From Hirudinaria manillensis (taxonomy: Eukaryota > Annelida > Clitellata > Hirudinida > Hirudinidae), in NCBI GenBank assembly GCA_034509925.1, contig CM067528.1, positions 7,934,501 to 7,998,500 of the forward strand: a stretch of DNA of 64,000 nucleotides. The letters run 5' to 3'. The notes under the pieces were generated by a model, which saw nothing but the letters and a program-made list of their open reading frames with translations, did no database searches and was not told where the DNA came from. The position numbers and the translations under genes were made by a program. This document shows, piece after piece, positions 13,501 through 20,110 of the stretch; the first letter of the stretch is position 1, and each line of letters opens with the position of its first letter.

Positions 13501-14441
13501 CATACCACGCAACCCTCGCTCACTACAATTCTCGCGCCCGAAATCGACATCGAACTGCCAGCGGAGCTCAGGTACACAGCTTAAATAGCTGTCAGGGGGC
13601 TATGCCTGGAGTCTTCCAATTTTTGTGAGCTTGGTGAGCTTTTGATTGGATGGATCTGGCCACTGGTACAGCCACGTGACCTTTCAACTCGGTCGTTGCC
13701 TATAAAAGCCTTCAGCTGCCTTTATACTCTCCTCGAGTTGTGGATCGAGCCGAGAGGTGGTTTTGAGCACTGGTCGATGGATTGTCCCCGGTTCTCCATG
13801 GGAGACTACCTGGCATCCCTCTTTGACCATATCCACTGCAACGCTGCCTCAGCAGCCCTGGACATCTTCGCCATGGATTTTGACCTCGCGCTACTGGTTA
13901 GACCGACCTCTCGCAGGAATGCATAGGTAGACTTTCCGATGAGTCCCCTTGCTCCCACCTCTATGGCGAAGAACCAAACCCTGTACTCCATTTGTCTGAG
14001 GTCCATCGTTAGGTACAGGTATTTTTCCTCCTTCAGACTGTTGCTAAGATCCATTCTATCTTCCCAGGGCACTGTCAACTCTGCCAGGACGAGTGCATCT
14101 GCCTTCGTTGATGACAGTACAATGTCCGGCCTTTTCCCACTTTCTGCTAGCACCTGGGGATAGTGCTTCAACCCTGCGCTATCTCCCAGTCATTGGCAAT
14201 CTCAAGGAGGTGGCTCCTTTTTGACGCACATCTGTTCTTGATTTGGCCACTGTTATATATGTTATATATATGTGTGTATCATTATGTGTTTGTATATTGA
14301 AGATTGAATTCATAAATTTTAATTAATTCTTTCTTTTATCCAATGAAAAGGTGGATGGAGGTAATAAGTTCAACCATAGAAAATTCTCAACACTTTCGTT
14401 TGTTCAGTAGGATGGATAGTTTTGGCGTCGATATGTCATAG
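1346..14441 (+). CDS. FARP: FARP-type RhoGEF with two PH domains, 3' part of gene (six exons)
   Basis: FARP proteins join an N-terminal FERM domain, a Rho-family guanine exchange (DH) domain and two PH domains. They act at the plasma membrane on Rac/Cdc42-type GTPases, in neurite and synapse growth in vertebrates. Only the C-terminal 297 residues lie in this window; the FERM and DH exons must be upstream. Exons are 1346-1435, 10493-10718, 12476-12702, 12757-12864, 12929-13080 and 14351-14441, with phases matching throughout. The first two give the end of PH1. The third gives a Ser/Pro linker ending in the FARP signature FVCWHRNTSICMS. The fourth to sixth give PH2, with LLRKFKTSSGWQKLWVIFTN, PLASLPLLGYS, FKSHVYFFRAES and the helix Trp in FERWMEVI. 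The linker and PH2 closely match remembered vertebrate FARP1/2; PH1 is more diverged. Intron 1 is about 9 kb because of retrotransposon insertions. Confidence 0.95.
1460..1549 (+). repeat. (TGAT)n microsatellite
   Basis: About 22 near-perfect TGAT units, starting only some 25 bases after the splice donor at 1436. Interrupted units follow to about 1570. Confidence 0.95.
1732..5080 (-). mobile_element. CR1/L2-type LINE, nearly full length
   Basis: A GC-rich island on the minus strand with a (TTA)n tail at 1732-1751. A short 3' UTR follows the ORF stop at 1786. The body encodes an apurinic-type endonuclease and then a reverse transcriptase. The 5' edge is estimated from the drop in GC near 5080, and no target duplication was found. 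A truncated copy of the same 3' end sits at 18641-19031 and an older copy at 62880-64000, so the family has been active over time. The position inside FARP intron 1 is antisense to that gene. Confidence 0.9.
1786..4847 (-). pseudogene. LINE ORF2: AP endonuclease plus reverse transcriptase, one frameshift
   Basis: The polyprotein nicks target DNA and copies its own RNA. From the Met at 4847 the first frame holds a basic N-terminal region, then the endonuclease: LLNVRSLNNK, TETWHD and ITGDFNIRLDRPNDPHA. This frame is lost between about 3955 and 3975 and ends at 3699. The other frame is open from about 3980 down to 1786. It holds the linker, then the RT with LLDLSAAFDTVDH, PQGSVLGPLL and YADDTQVYG. 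In the 638-residue stretch after 3702 these lie at about residues 260, 321 and 352. The thumb and C-terminal LINE domain end in PPQWP. A single small indel therefore separates this copy from an intact ORF. The layout fits CR1/L2; the exact clade is uncertain. Confidence 0.9.
5141..6522 (-). mobile_element. R2-like LINE, copy 1 (5'-truncated)
   Basis: This contains only the region after the RT catalytic core, plus a 3' UTR of about 160 bases. Its 3' boundary has TGACCTCACACACTTTT on the + strand, the same terminus as copy 2 at 6523. Its 5' truncation point abuts the 3' end of copy 2. Confidence 0.85.
5303..6522 (-). pseudogene. R2-like protein, C-terminal half with broken endonuclease
   Basis: The frame starts inside the thumb region (RAPLTPCQRLYILKT) and runs through the Cys/His motif CDAGCGVMESLGHIMQNC. 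A frameshift then falls near 5680-5720, exactly at the restriction-like endonuclease, where intact copies have the RxPDL motif. The remaining frame (5303-5716) continues the nuclease with VCDVAVISDT and the C-terminal tail. It is clearly homologous to copy 2 but degraded. Confidence 0.85.
6523..8970 (-). mobile_element. R2-like LINE, copy 2 (longer, 5'-truncated)
   Basis: The element runs from its conserved 3' terminus at 6523 to a junction with RLE-B sequence near 8970. The N-terminal DNA-binding zinc fingers expected of R2 are absent, so it is 5'-truncated within the start of the RT domain. It is not next to 28S rDNA. Confidence 0.88.
6713..8962 (-). CDS. R2-like reverse transcriptase and restriction-like endonuclease
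   Basis: The 749-residue frame encodes the enzyme for target-primed reverse transcription. RT motifs in order are FRPITVGPIMSQ (about residue 83), FIDVAKAFDS (148), GLRQGDPMSP (207) and AFADDLVLM (249). Then come a long thumb, the C-x3-C-x7-H-x4-C motif (residues 558-575) and the nuclease signature RIPDL (617-621) with VCDAAVIAD (631-639), followed by FKVDK. This order (RT, Cys/His motif, C-terminal nuclease) is that of R2-type elements. Near 6915 the frame shifts: the true tail, matching copy 1, continues in another frame over 6735-6900. The Met at 8962 is only the first one after truncation, so the start is not biological. Confidence 0.9.
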   Translation of the reverse strand: MVQVVTQSGHFKSAEVKTAVKGLKDSVPGLDGMRKKNLDGIKFIDLAVHMTLWLFSGLPPSPFKEGVVSCIPKAKEVRSPSEFRPITVGPIMSQLFHRILNRRMLLFWPLSARQKAFRHDDGLGDNLWLIKALIEKKRLERKKLNLTFIDVAKAFDSVSHQSIIRAARRLGAPTTLITYLINLYSDSKVYMRMGGKLSEAISVRRGLRQGDPMSPMLFNAVVDMCMSAIDSSIGISAGNESKEMCNYIAFADDLVLMSSTDVGMEAMTGQLESELAKVGLVINPDKCASMRTEVVSRKKLWVVNPSPYLKLQEKEVKALSIAGAYKYLGVQIGPKMKYATLGDRIQKGLHSISRAPLTHCQRLYILKTHLLPSLVHHLTFGKVSLRALNAADIAIRKSVRGWLRLPKDATNAYLHAPVRFGGLAVLQLRRWIPEIRIRRLTKVLQQAKLNNDGFIMDMLRQNTAVMGEVRRFGRPQLKDTGTESSKSRRLATAEQLYKTVDGYGLRSFVDGVVPSEWLVDGVNRMQNKQFLQCVKVRAGVLQNKLRSARRCPVADTSCDAGCGVTESLGHIIQNCHRTNGPRHLRHDALVRMLAAHLERRGYIVKLEPRIPTRNGTRIPDLCAWHGSRYMVCDAAVIADTFDLNYFHRFKVDKHNTPDINQWMKQNNPSGGTGEQEGLITAFVANWRGAISAESWKIWGQVSQGDFSCGCQSRQCRSHIGSGRYGSPAHGGNEDGTANGLKDNSSFSNS
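8971..10010 (-). mobile_element. RLE-B LINE fragment (decayed RT region)
   Basis: On the minus strand the pieces SMPGPNRVSYLLYCRCP, WLDLAEAHG and VPHQL match the RT N-terminal portion of RLE-bearing LINEs known from fish and cnidarians. A further patch near 8985-9015 encodes KWTTWEDVI. Stops and frameshifts are frequent. The part at 9690-10000 is repeated at 51060-51390. The R2-like copy 2 interrupts it at about 8970. Confidence 0.75.
10493..10718 (+). CDS. FARP: FARP exon: end of PH1
   Basis: Acceptor TACAG and donor GTAAGT; the exon ends in phase 1. It encodes VEVFRKVNAAAEKSN and then GFLIRILGNKSDVIEVAAS and the PH C-terminal helix EKNKWLEDLNAAVSLAKRK. Confidence 0.92.
10753..10977 (+). 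mobile_element. Tc1-like transposon 3' end
   Basis: This is an inverted relative of 46249-46470: both share the block GGGCGCCCCAAAAAAGC and the terminal sequence CAGTC(C/T)GC next to TA. Only the non-coding 3' end is present. The element touches the end of the PH1 exon intron border region. Confidence 0.75.
11129..11454. mobile_element. MITE of the GGCC-rich Tc1-like family
   Basis: Imperfect terminal repeats (GAGACCTGCAA at the left; GAGACTTACAA reading inward from the right) are flanked by TA on both sides. The interior has runs of GGCC-type words and resembles both ends of the element at 18561-19745. It has no coding capacity. Confidence 0.75.
11943..12206 (+). repeat. Interspersed repeat, copy A
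   Basis: About 260 bases are similar to 43301-43588, including ATTATGTTTGACACCA and TGAATAATTATTG and the end TAATAACAAA. The class is unknown; no termini or coding capacity were recognised. Confidence 0.7.
12476..12702 (+). CDS. FARP: FARP exon: linker and FARP signature
   Basis: Acceptor CATAG and donor GTAACC. It encodes DSVEIFNNIDYVTLKSK, a Ser/Pro-rich linker and then FVCWHRNTSICMS, which is conserved just before PH2 in FARP proteins. Confidence 0.93.
12757..12864 (+). CDS. FARP: FARP exon: start of PH2
   Basis: Thirty-six codons in phase 0 encode SGFLLRKFKTSSGWQKLWV and TNLCLFFYKSYK. Borders are TAACAG and GTAATT. Confidence 0.96.
12929..13080 (+). CDS. FARP: FARP exon: PH2 core
   Basis: Borders are TTCCCAG and GTTGGG; the exon ends in phase 2. 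It encodes DEFPLASLPLLGYS and FKLTFKSHVYFFRAES. Confidence 0.96.
13290..14240 (-). mobile_element. RLE-B LINE 3' end (endonuclease plus 3' UTR)
   Basis: The minus-strand frame 13806-14171 encodes the C-terminal restriction-like endonuclease: KHYPQVLAESGKRPDIVLSS, ELTVPWEDR and IEVGARGLIGKSTYAFLRE, ending in WIWSKRD. The PD and E residues of the nuclease are visible. The remaining 500 bases down to 13290 are 3' UTR, shared with 55380-55790 and 26970-27300. It sits in the last FARP intron, antisense, and the nuclease frame is uninterrupted, so this is one of the younger fragments. Confidence 0.85.
14351..14441 (+). CDS. FARP: FARP terminal exon
   Basis: The acceptor AAAAG completes the Arg codon of FERW. 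The exon encodes WMEVISSTIENSQHFRLFSR and a short tail to TAG at 14439-14441. The polypyrimidine tract TTCTTTCTTTTATCC lies just upstream. Confidence 0.93.
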
Positions 14442-14724
14442 GTGAATTTTTGAATGGTTTTTTGCAAATATCTTGTCTAAATCTGTGACAGCAGCTGTTT
14501 GCTTTATTGTTGGTGGCACTACATGTGTCACCTTCTTGCATTACGTTTTCAAAAATTTCCTTTATGATTTGCTTGTAAAAACTCATCATCTTAAGTTAGA
14601 TTTGTAAAACTGTTTTCACAAGTTGTTATTGAAATTCTTTATGAATTATTGACTAGTACGTCCTTCCAATGTTTGATATATTTATAATCTGTGGTTATAG
14701 TTATTTTATAATCTGTGTCATAAA

Positions 14725-14730
14725 AATAAA
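14725..14730 (+). terminator. Candidate FARP polyadenylation signal
   Basis: AATAAA about 285 bases after the FARP stop. A plausible 3' UTR length, but not proven. Confidence 0.45.
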
Positions 14731-15202
14731 ACTTGCAGAACCTTAAAGATGTAACTTGGATATTAAATTTCTCAGTATTTTAGCATTTGCACTGTCATTA
14801 TTTTGCAATGTGTCCTGCTTATTGTTAATGCCTTTATTATGTAACAAAAAAAAGCACATATTCCTATCATATGCCTACCACATTTATTTTTACATTTTCT
14901 TTTTGAAGATAATTTAATTAAATCATTTGTGGCATTATACTGTGTTTTCACAAAAATAAACTAAAGCATTTATTGAGTTGCTCATAATATAAGCCACAGT
15001 TAAGATCATTGATGTTCTTTTACATCAATAGCCCAGTGAGAAAGAACTGCAAGAAGTTAAGGAAACTTACATGATTGCAATTGACTAAAATAAATTTAAA
15101 AAGACATTGCTTGAATGGTATCATATAATAAAATACCAAAAGCATTTACCTTAGCCTCTTGAATGTAATTTTCCTATTTAGTGTATGGTAGACATAAAAT
15201 AT

Positions 15203-15498
15203 TGTAATAACCCGGGTCCTCAAACTAATTATAGAAGGTCAGGTTTATTGAAAGTTGTCAGATGGCTTGGAAGATGTAAAATGCTTAATTGATTAAGTCT
15301 TGAAATCTGCTGTTTCTATTACTCTCGCTCTCCTTTCCGATATAAATCCATTTGTCAAAGGTACATAACCAAAGAGTCTGAATAGCACCAATTTAATTCT
15401 CAAATTATATTGCCACTAAATTTAATTAATTATTAAAATAATTAATCGGCAATATAATTTTAAATATTATTCAATTTATTGGATCTAGGGATCCAACA
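15203..15498 (-). repeat. 3' LTR of the TRIM-like element
   Basis: 296 bases. It contains CAATAAACC near its element-orientation end as a likely poly(A) signal. It also holds a perfect 13-bp inverted repeat (15402-15414 with 15448-15460). The ORF stop codon lies inside this LTR at 15460-15462. Confidence 0.95.
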
Positions 15499-16614
15499 CT
15501 GCCCCCTCCTTAAATCTGTTCGTCCCGAACAGACATCTATTCCCATTTTCATTTTTACTCTCGGAATAGGATCCGATCTTCCAACAATCTCATGGCTGCA
15601 AATCCCAGATCCATTTGCTTTGTCATCTTCTGGGATTTCTGTCTCCTCCCTTTTACTTCTGCGTCCCGCAAGTTTCAGCCGCGGAACATCGCCATTTCTA
15701 TGCACACTCTCCTGCTCCACGATGTCGCCAGATCCCAGACTCTCCTCAGGATCACCTGCTCCACTTTCCATGCTAGGCACTCTCCTGAAATCCCGAGCAC
15801 TCCCTTCTGTTATTTCCAATGGAGCCGAAACATCCGCTGGTAAATCCATGGGCTGTTCTGTAGACTCTACTTGTTCCACCATCAAATCCGTGTGCTCCAC
15901 CGGCAACTCCACGTGACTCATCAGTAACTCCTCGAGCTGCACCAACAACTCCACATGATCCACCGGCAATCCCACAGGCTCCTCCGAAAGCCCCACTTGC
16001 TCCACTAAAACCTCCGTGAGCTCTCTGGGCCCTGCTGACGACTCGACCTGATCTGGTAACTCTATGGGCTCCAACGTCGAGTTCCCTAAGTCTGCCATCA
16101 CGCACAGAGCTTCTGGAGACACACACGCACTGTGGTTGGATGTGCCCTCTAATGACTCCATCCCAACGCTGCCAGAAACGGTACCTGGAACAACGGACAT
16201 GATTTGTTCCTCGTTGGTAACCTTTTTGCAGAGTTCCTCTCCTTGTTCTTCGCAAGATGGAAGCACCACTTTGCTCTCCTCAAAAGAACCAACAGGACTC
16301 TTCTCGGCAGAGTCTTCACCCGAAGCCAACGAGACATCCTGGCATGGAACCGCTCTGTTTTTCAAATCACCCCTAATACTCCTAATACATTCCCTCATCT
16401 CATCTACGGACTTTTTCATAAAATCAAGAAATTCATCCATCTTTTTATGGGATGGATTCTCGAATTCGTATTCCTCTGGGTCATGGCCATTCTCTGTCAG
16501 CCATGTCCCAAGTCGCTCTCGTATCTCAGCTTTCGTGCCTTTCCAATCCAGGCCACGCTCTCTCAATTCTTGTCTCAATCGAGGCACGTACAATTCATCC
16601 AAGTACTTCGGCAT
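15460..16614 (-). CDS. SAP-domain Gag-like protein of the TRIM-like element
   Basis: An intact 384-residue frame beginning at ATG 16614-16612. Residues 8-42 form a SAP motif (LYVPRLRQELRERGL, WKGTKAEIRERLGTWL), which binds DNA or chromatin in other proteins. A charged, probably helical segment follows (55-85). An acidic region at about 182-260 is built of imperfect repeats of the type VELPVEHxxLxVEQVE. The C-terminal tail is read through the polypurine tract into the 3' LTR. No capsid fold, zinc knuckle or pol domain is recognisable. I infer a Gag N-terminus fused by internal deletion to the very end of a pol frame. The role could be packaging or tethering; this is not shown by the sequence. 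Confidence 0.85.
   Translation of the reverse strand: MPKYLDELYVPRLRQELRERGLDWKGTKAEIRERLGTWLTENGHDPEEYEFENPSHKKMDEFLDFMKKSVDEMRECIRSIRGDLKNRAVPCQDVSLASGEDSAEKSPVGSFEESKVVLPSCEEQGEELCKKVTNEEQIMSVVPGTVSGSVGMESLEGTSNHSACVSPEALCVMADLGNSTLEPIELPDQVESSAGPRELTEVLVEQVGLSEEPVGLPVDHVELLVQLEELLMSHVELPVEHTDLMVEQVESTEQPMDLPADVSAPLEITEGSARDFRRVPSMESGAGDPEESLGSGDIVEQESVHRNGDVPRLKLAGRRSKREETEIPEDDKANGSGICSHEIVGRSDPIPRVKMKMGIDVCSGRTDLRRGQCWIPRSNKLNNI
15499..15511 (-). promoter_or_regulatory. Polypurine tract
   Basis: AAGGAGGGGGCAG on the minus strand directly precedes the 3' LTR, the expected position for plus-strand priming. Confidence 0.85.
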
Positions 16615-16676
16615 CGTTCACTTTTCAACTAAACAAGCTTCTACTTTAGTTACTTTTGGATACCCTTTAACTCTAA

Positions 16677-16694
16677 ATCCCACTCCTGACACCA
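16677..16694 (-). promoter_or_regulatory. Primer-binding site for tRNA-Leu
   Basis: TGGTGTCAGGAGTGGGAT starts one base inside the 5' LTR. It is complementary to the 3' end ATCCCACTCCTGACA-CCA that I recall for animal tRNA-Leu(CAG). Confidence 0.85.
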
Positions 16695-16695
16695 A

Positions 16696-16992
16696 TGTAA
16701 TAACCCGGGGTCCTCAAACTAATTATAGAAGGTCAGGTTTATTGAAAGTTGTCAGATGGCTTGGAAGATGTAAAATGCTTAATTGATTAAGTCTTGAAAT
16801 CTGCTGTTTCTATTACTCTCGCTCTCCTTTCCGATATAAATCCATTTGTCAAAGGTACATAACCAAAGAGTCTGAATAGCACCAATTTAATTCTCAAATT
16901 ATATTGCCACTAAATTTAATTAATTATTAAAATAATTAATCGGCAATATAATTTTAAATATTATTCAATTTATTGGATCTAGGGATCCAACA
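16696..16992 (-). repeat. 5' LTR of the TRIM-like element
   Basis: 297 bases, identical to the 3' LTR apart from one extra G in the CCCGGGG run. It is followed on the + strand by the ATAT target copy. Confidence 0.95.
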
Positions 16993-17029
16993 ATATACTT
17001 AACTTAATTACATTTTATTGTGGTTTAAG

Positions 17030-17260
17030 CAGACTATAGTCTATATTTCAGTTCAGTGGCCAAATTTTGAAAGTGTTATTTTATTTATACTGAATCTCAA
17101 AATAGCATCCTCTTCTAATTTATCCCATAACCCAATTACTCTTGTATTGAAAGATTTGGCTTTCAGAGTTCCCATTACTAAAAATTTGTATAATTTATGT
17201 CCATACCCTCCTGTGGAACTGCTTTTAGTGGCCTCAGGAACTTGGTGGTGGTAAATCTTC
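17030..17260 (-). pseudogene. Gypsy-like Gag remnant, copy 1
   Basis: The DNA resembles 19750-19900 (shared AATTTTGAAAGTG and TTTCAGAGTTC blocks). By that link it is a decayed antisense piece of the same Gag gene. It begins soon after the end of the LTR element. Confidence 0.45.
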
Positions 17261-17759
17261 CCTTCCTGTCAATGTCATGAACAATTCTGTGAAGACTGTG
17301 AAGCAAAGGCTTCTGCTTATTTTCAGATTTGTGAGTTTACCTTCTCAGCCTCTCCTCATAACTTTTCCCAGACACTTAATCATCTTTGTTACTCTTTGTT
17401 GTACTCTCTCCAAAATACCAGTATCCTTCTTTAGGTAGGGGGTTCCATACCTGTGTGCATTACTCCATGTGGGGTAACTAATGCCTTATATAGTTTTGGT
17501 AAGACATATTTCTAGAAATTCTTCAATTGGAGTCTCGGGTCTGTCCGTGCTCATGATTTTATAGTGGGTCAATATTTCTGGTGTCATTCTATTTCATTTA
17601 AAGTATTATAAACTCTAAGTTTCACAAATAATATGCTTTAAATTTATTCCTCAAATTTGCTCAATTTGTATATCTCTGGGGGGTGCTGGCTTTGCTCCAG
17701 GGGACGTTGCCCCCTAAAAAATACCTGAAAGAAACACTGGTTAGAACGGTAAAATGACA

Positions 17760-18480
17760 AAATAGCACTCTAGGGCCATCCAAGATCCTTACGGACATCC
17801 AATATAAGTAAATTTTCAACAAATCAAATTAGAAATGAAATGGATTTAAGTGTTTGTTCAGTTTTAAATTATTTGAAATCAAGCGTCATTTTATCAAACA
17901 AAAAGAGATTGGAGATTCCAGCCCTTAACCGTCACGTATTGTCACCAGTGGGATGGACTAAAACCATGCTCTCCAATAAGGATAAATGGAGTAATTTTAT
18001 TTTTTCAGATGAGAAGAAATTTAACCTTGATGAGTCAGACAGCCTCCATGACCTCAGGTAACAGGGAAACTTTTTGGCCAAAACCATGGGGCAGGATCAG
18101 TAATGATTTGAATTTCCAGTGAAGGAATAACTGAATTGGCCTTTCTGGATGAATGGATCCTCTGTAGATTACATCAAAGTGATCATCTCCTCTGGTTTGG
18201 GGAACCTTACTATAAAAAAAATTGTTTTCCAATAAGATAATGCTCCAATACAAAATTCTGAGCTGACAAAAAGTTTTCCAGGGCAGAGGTTTGAAAATTA
18301 TGAGTTGGCCAGCCTGTTCTCAGACATAAGGGATGGGAAATGTTGTCAAGAATGGTTCGCAATTATGAAAAGCATTATCCCTCCAAATCTGAGCTGGAAA
18401 CGCCATTAGAGCTGGCTGGAAAGACCTGGATAGTTTATTAATTTAACAAAAAATATTTTTCATTCGTAATTTATTATAAT
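17760..18480 (+). pseudogene. Tc1/mariner transposase remnant
   Basis: The forward frames contain DKWSNFIFSDEKKFNLDESD, HDLR, then after frameshifts VDYIKVI and DNAPIQNSELTK. These match the catalytic region of Tc1/mariner transposases (FSDEKKFNLDGPD and QQDNAPIH type motifs). Several stops show it is dead. Confidence 0.8.
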
Positions 18481-18640
18481 AAATTGTGGGATGTCCCGTG
18501 GTTTCTGTCAGGAAAGCGCTACGGGCTGCTCTGTTTTATATCTGGGGTCCTCCAGTAGAGACCTGCAGGGGCTGAAATTTTTTGTTCAAGCCCAGTCCGG
18601 CCCGCTCCAAGATTTATATTATCCGCACGGCCCGGCCCAC

Positions 18641-19031
18641 GAGCTCCAATGGCTGAGTATCCACCAGCGCATCGACTACAAGATCGCCACGCTGGTCTAC
18701 AAATCTCTCTTGGGCTGCTCACCGTCCTACCTGCCATTCACCCGCAGCGCGCACCTCCAGAGCAGACGCGGTCTCAGGTCCACATCCAGAGGCTCCCTCT
18801 TCCGCCCACACGCCAACCGCGCCACGCTTGACGGCAGGTCCATCAACGTTGTTGGGCCCAGGACCTGGAACAGACTAGATCCTGCGGTGACGACCTCAGA
18901 CCCAGCCGGTTTCCACTCCGCCCTGAAGACCTTCCTCTTCAGGGAAAGTCACCCTTATCCCCCTCAGTGGCCTTGAAGTCCACCGGACATATGCCACTTT
19001 AATAACCTGAATTATTATTATTATTATTATT
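18641..19031 (+). mobile_element. Truncated CR1/L2-type LINE 3' end
   Basis: About 110 C-terminal residues (ELQWLSIHQRIDYKIATLVY to PPQWP) and the (ATT)n tail match the LINE at 1786-4847, with only about seven amino-acid differences over this stretch. It is therefore a fairly recent 5'-truncated insertion, nested in the GGCC-rich transposon. Confidence 0.92.
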
Positions 19032-19448
19032 TAAAAACACGTCCCGCAGAGGCATTATGCACGAATTATGCATCCATCCTACACAATATCTTAATAATAA
19101 TACTACACTATATAAGTCTGATAATCAAAATCACATTTGATAGAAAAATTATTATAATGCGAAAATAACACTTTAACCATTGTTTATGGAGCTAAATTGG
19201 TTCTCCGTTCACTATAAAAGTGACCGGCATTGTTGAAATTTCACTCGCTGGAACAATTTGTTGCCAGTATTGCAAAAACTTTCTTCGCCAATCGAGAAAG
19301 CGATGCCGTGGATGCCTCTGCCTCTTGTGACTTCCACCATTTCAGAATAAAATCTAGGTTGTAAAAACCAACCCGTTGTACAAAGACATATATTTGTCGA
19401 CCTCATCTACCTCTGCATGCACCTCATCTTCTATTCTTTTGTCAGCAA

Positions 19449-19630
19449 TGTCGATCGTGGGTTTAGAAAAGACACTTAACAATATCGAAAAAAGACAAAT
19501 ACTTGCCTTTAAAGACTTGAATTTGTCCATTTCTGAGATTTCTGGAAGGGTGAATCGCTCTAGAAAAGTTATAAGCCATTATTTTAGTTTCACTCAAAGT
19601 AAAATATGCAAAGCTGAGTTGAGAAAATAA
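19449..19630 (+). pseudogene. Tc1-like transposase N-terminus
   Basis: From ATG at 19449, about 60 residues with EKRQILAFKDLNLSISEISG and VNRSRKVISHY. This is the helix-turn-helix that binds terminal repeats in Tc1/mariner transposases. The frame stops at 19630 and the catalytic domain is absent. Confidence 0.75.
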
Positions 19631-19749
19631 CGGCACGATCCGCCGTTTGTCTGAGGTAGACTGGTCCGGCCCGCCCATTTGTCTAAGGTCGACTAGCTCG
19701 GCCCATGGGCCGGGTTTTGACGGGCCTTAGTGGGACTAGGGGACTACTA

Positions 19750-20110
19750 CTAACGTAATAAACCAGTAGCCGAATTTTGAAAGTGCTATATGTGAAATAT
19801 TGCTACTGAATCTAAAATGGTCTCCTCGTCCAACTTCTTCCGCAAGACAACAACTCCAGTTGGTGAAACATTTAGTTTTCAGAGTTCTCGATAATTCCAA
19901 ATAAAGTAGAACTGTCCGTTGGTTTTGCTAAATAATAAAGAAACAAAGTCACGGCAAATAGTAAATTTATGTGTGTGCTTGTTTTGCCTGCGTCTGACAG
20001 CTGAATTGTGTGTTTTCCAAGAACCGCTTCGAAACGCCCTAACCACTTGGAAAAGGATGTTCCGTACTCCTGGTCGTAGCTGTAAGGCTTGATCTGCTTC
20101 ATCTGCCAAA
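19750..20110 (-). pseudogene. Gypsy-like Gag remnant, copy 2
   Basis: The minus frame from about 20110 reads QIKPYSYDQEYGTSFSKWLG RFEAVL and continues to STLFGIIENSEN. The pattern Y-DPE-G-TF-W--RFE is typical of the capsid start of Ty3/gypsy Gag proteins. Later codons are frameshifted. Confidence 0.6.

Larger units (their letters stand above)
15203..16992 (-). mobile_element. Young non-autonomous LTR retrotransposon (TRIM-like) with SAP-domain ORF
   Basis: Two almost identical LTRs (15203-15498 and 16696-16992, differing by one G) flank a 1.2-kb interior. The LTRs start TGTTGG and end TTACA in element orientation. ATAT lies on both outer sides as a 4-bp target duplication. A tRNA-Leu primer site and a polypurine tract are in the correct places. 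There is no protease, RT, RNase H or integrase, so it must depend on an autonomous relative. The near-identity of the LTRs implies very recent insertion. Confidence 0.95.
18561..19745 (+). mobile_element. GGCC-rich Tc1-like DNA transposon, decayed, interrupted by a LINE
   Basis: It starts at TA followed by GAGACCTGCAGGGG and has GGCCCG-rich subterminal DNA at both ends. Sequence on each side of the inserted LINE (18641-19031) matches the related pieces at 22490-22700 and 42350-42600. A transposase N-terminus lies near the right end. Most of the transposase is deleted. Confidence 0.7.

Noticed and set aside
15773..16255. Second minus-strand frame of 160 codons inside the TRIM-like element
   Set aside because: It overlaps the SAP ORF in another frame. 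Its Gly/Arg-rich repeats are a by-product of the repeated acidic codons.
16064..16786. 240-codon + strand frame across the TRIM-like element and its LTR
   Set aside because: Opposite to the direction shown by the primer site and polypurine tract, with no domain; antisense shadow.
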